Assembly: GCA_009767595.1 (NCBI GenBank)
Contig: VSDK01026359.1
Coordinates: 1,007,194 to 1,071,193 of the forward strand
Origin: Symbiodinium kawagutii
Lineage: Eukaryota; Sar; Dinophyceae; Suessiales; Symbiodiniaceae
Length of the DNA stretch: 64,000 bases
Reading direction: 5' to 3'
Position numbers and translations under genes: made by a program. Shown piece after piece: positions 63,830 through 64,000 of the stretch. The notes beneath the pieces are model-generated. The model saw only the letters and a program-made list of their open reading frames with translations, ran no database searches and was not told where the DNA came from. The number at the start of each line of letters is the position of its first letter. Within the stretch, counting starts at the first letter, position 1.

Positions 63830-64000
63830 TGAATTTTGGAATCGGATTCGACTGCCTTGCCCTCCGAAGATGACCGTTGAGCACCCACCCTGGAGTGGAC
63901 GCTGCAGGACCCGTGTTCAGGCGCACTTACTCCTGGCCACCAGCAGAAACTTGTGCACCAAAATCACCTGCGATGGCAAATCCTGGGAGCTAACGAAGTT

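Overview
This window reads as nuclear DNA of a dinoflagellate, probably a Symbiodiniaceae/Suessiales-type genome. The signs are a very large LINE of the kind common there, candidate introns with GT or GC donors and AG|G acceptors, a TTTAGGG-type interstitial telomeric tract, and long non-coding stretches of degenerate CATCAACCATT-like sequence, microsatellites and small inverted-repeat elements. No rRNA, tRNA, CRISPR or bacterial operon was seen. There is a 10-base N gap at 31986-31995.

Left end (1-5.5 kb, + strand): a cluster of three element-derived genes. The first is a spliced gene for a P-loop protein with an SF3-helicase-like motif order, flanked on both sides by 20-bp-period arrays of the palindrome TGCTTATAAGCA. 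The second is an ISXO2/Merlin-like DDE transposase. The third is a Ser-rich protein with a basic nuclear-type signal.

Middle (13.1-23.7 kb, - strand): a LINE-type retrotransposon with one open frame of about 3,000 codons. Its order is RNase H, endonuclease/exonuclease/phosphatase, reverse transcriptase, C2H2-like fingers and a C-terminal domain resembling a cytosine-C5 methyltransferase. Its ORF1 end is broken by frameshifts.

The rest (about 8-12.9 kb and 23.9-63.2 kb) looks at first like repeat desert. It holds a series of small GC-rich islands that read best on the - strand as short exons of one or two very long genes. A start exon lies at 63151. A WW domain is split over two exons at 38.0 and 37.2 kb. 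Predicted splice phases agree across long runs of exons. If the island at 24.0 kb is internal, the LINE sits in sense orientation inside an intron and the gene exceeds 50 kb. The exon model was made by eye; many islands can be read in more than one frame or strand, and some joins do not match in phase, so the individual borders are provisional.

The introns carry at least three miniature inverted-repeat families. Copies of the commonest (ends TGGTGGTTTCTCAAAATAGG) repeatedly lie at or within a few bases of predicted splice donors, and in one case nearly fill a 207-bp intron, which suggests an introner-like element. Other repeats include a seven-copy GA-rich minisatellite, long GAT/CAA/CATT microsatellites and several foldbacks.
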